Position numbers and translations under genes: made by a program. Below the pieces are notes generated by a model that had not been told where the DNA came from, ran no database searches, and worked only from the letters and a program-made list of their open reading frames with translations. This document shows, in pieces, positions 55,507 to 56,008 of a DNA stretch of 56,008 nucleotides. Position 1 is the stretch's first letter; the number at the start of each line of letters is the position of its first letter. This DNA comes from Rhizobiales bacterium TMED168 (lineage in GTDB: Bacteria > Pseudomonadota > Alphaproteobacteria > MED-G09): positions 1 through 56,008 of the forward strand of contig NHHR02000006.1 of assembly GCA_002170885.2 (NCBI GenBank). The letters run 5' to 3'.

Positions 55507-55514
55507 CCCCCCCC
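55507..55514 (-). promoter_or_regulatory. G8 tract acting as ribosome binding site of the TonB receptor gene
   Basis: On the minus strand eight G in a row are followed by ATCTTA and then the ATG of the receptor gene. In so AT-rich a sequence this run stands out. It can serve as a Shine-Dalgarno-like element, and its length could change by slippage. Confidence 0.6.
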
Positions 55515-55542
55515 GATATAAAGACAAAGTATTAATTAACTA

Positions 55543-55571
55543 TAACTAATCATGTTTATTTGCCTAGTCAA
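55543..55571 (-). promoter_or_regulatory. Possible promoter of the TonB receptor gene
   Basis: TTGACT, a five-of-six match to the -35 consensus, is followed after 17 bases by TAGTTA, a weak -10 box. The position, about 45-70 bases before the start, is suitable. No Fur-box-like palindrome was recognised around it. Confidence 0.35.
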
Positions 55572-55617
55572 TAAAACTTTAGAGTAATTTTAGATAAATA
55601 TAAAAAATTATTTAATG

Positions 55618-55705
55618 CGAAGAGAGTGGGATTCAAACCAACGATACGACTCCTCTTATACTCCCTTAGCATTAGAGCGCCTATGACCACTCGGGGCCTC
55701 CCTTC
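55618..55705 (-). tRNA. tRNA-Ser (anticodon GCU), divergent
   Basis: Read on the minus strand, an acceptor stem GAAGGGA/TCTCTTC, a D arm with GAGTGG, an anticodon loop ATGCTAA (anticodon GCU), a long variable arm and a T arm with TTTGAATCC can be seen. The long variable arm and anticodon fit tRNA-Ser for AGC/AGU codons. Several details are poor: an A-G mismatch at the end of the anticodon stem, one T-C mismatch in the T stem, an irregular junction before the D stem and a long D loop. CCA is not encoded, unlike in tRNA-Lys of this window. It may be functional but divergent, or decayed. Confidence 0.65.
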
Positions 55706-55743
55706 CAGATAATATAGACAAAATGCCAATTATTAATATTACT

Positions 55744-56008
55744 TTATCTATGATAAAATTCTGGTGCTATATTTCTTTTTGGTATTACTGCCAAAGTCTC
55801 ATCGACTTCCCTGTAAAAAGATTTTGCAAAATATTTATCTTCAAAGTTAATAATATTACTTAATAGCTTTTTCTCGAATCTACTTTTAAAAAAATTATCG
55901 GGATTTAAGAACCAGTATTCAATAATAGTATCCCAACAATCGTAGAATTTTTCTCTTCTTTTAATACCTTTAACACTAAAACATTCTGCATCAGGTTTAA
56001 AAAAATTA
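55744..56008 (-). CDS. Unrecognised protein, only the C-terminal part in the window
   Basis: An open frame of 87 codons runs from the window edge to a TAA at 55744. It reads on the minus strand and begins NFFKPDAECFSVKGIKRR. The fragment is rich in aromatic and charged residues, with FYDCWDTIIEYWFLNPDNFF and ending in IAPEFYHR. No family was recognised; it has no visible membrane segment. The codon use matches that of neighbouring genes, so it is probably a real gene and not a chance frame. Its start is beyond the window. Confidence 0.6.
   Translation of the reverse strand, partial: NFFKPDAECFSVKGIKRREKFYDCWDTIIEYWFLNPDNFFKSRFEKKLLSNIINFEDKYFAKSFYREVDETLAVIPKRNIAPEFYHR

Noticed and set aside
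1..56008. CRISPR array, insertion sequence, prophage or toxin-antitoxin pair
   Set aside because: No regularly spaced repeats, transposase, integrase, phage structural gene or small paired toxin and antitoxin genes were seen on either strand.

Overview
The window looks like a core-genome segment of a very AT-rich alphaproteobacterium with a streamlined genome. Marine, free-living lineages of this kind are the best match, but the clade cannot be fixed from the sequence alone. The gene order is typically alphaproteobacterial. The blocks are tgt-queA-ppi-coaD-gyrA-ssb-uvrA; secF-secD-yajC-serS-tatC-tatB-tatA-scpB-scpA-SPOR-argS-dgt; hppA-thiL-nusB-ribH-ribB-ribE-ribD-nrdR-glyA; and parC-recO-era-rnc-lepB-acpS-pdxJ-pyrE-rsh-rpoZ-udg-smpB-dapA. 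Intergenic spaces are tiny, many genes overlap by 1-4 bases, and several genes usually found in these blocks (nagZ, surE, pcm, an M23 peptidase, hemB) are absent, as expected of genome reduction.

Layout. Bases 1-1850 hold the 3' part of a TPR protein, a tRNA-Lys(UUU) and a small lipoprotein. Bases 1824-8328 (minus) hold queuosine genes (tgt, queA), a cyclophilin, coaD, gyrA and ssb; uvrA runs the other way to 11299. Bases 11333-22542 (minus) encode a PuuD-like membrane protein, Sec accessory proteins, SerRS, the Tat translocase, the ScpAB condensin partners, a LysM/SPOR-like protein, ArgRS and a dGTPase. Bases 22612-31225 (minus) carry the proton pyrophosphatase, thiL, nusB, the riboflavin pathway, nrdR and glyA. 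Bases 32175-38338 are a plus-strand island: an RDD protein, a SLC13-type carrier with RCK_C domains, an aminoacyl-tRNA-protein transferase and a complete TRAP transporter. Bases 38345-50552 (minus, with a plus-strand uracil-DNA glycosylase) are housekeeping genes from parC to dapA. From 50600 to the end the content is accessory: a Rieske oxygenase, a TIM-barrel amidohydrolase, a TonB-dependent receptor, a divergent tRNA-Ser and an unrecognised partial gene.

How the parts connect. The Tat translocase could export the twin-arginine TRAP binding protein. The Rieske oxygenase, amidohydrolase and TonB receptor are adjacent and could form a small uptake-and-degradation module, but no electron-transfer partner is next to the oxygenase. 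The riboflavin cluster lacks a credible GTP cyclohydrolase II, because that domain has lost its zinc cysteines.

No clearly new multi-gene system was found. The points most worth checking are: an in-frame TGA in dapA; loss of all three zinc cysteines in Tgt; a possible dual-start cyclophilin (periplasmic and cytosolic forms); a G8 tract at the ribosome binding site of the TonB receptor; a LysM domain apparently nested between two SPOR-like halves; a hairpin that would cover the dgt ribosome binding site; and the Rieske/amidohydrolase/TonB cluster.
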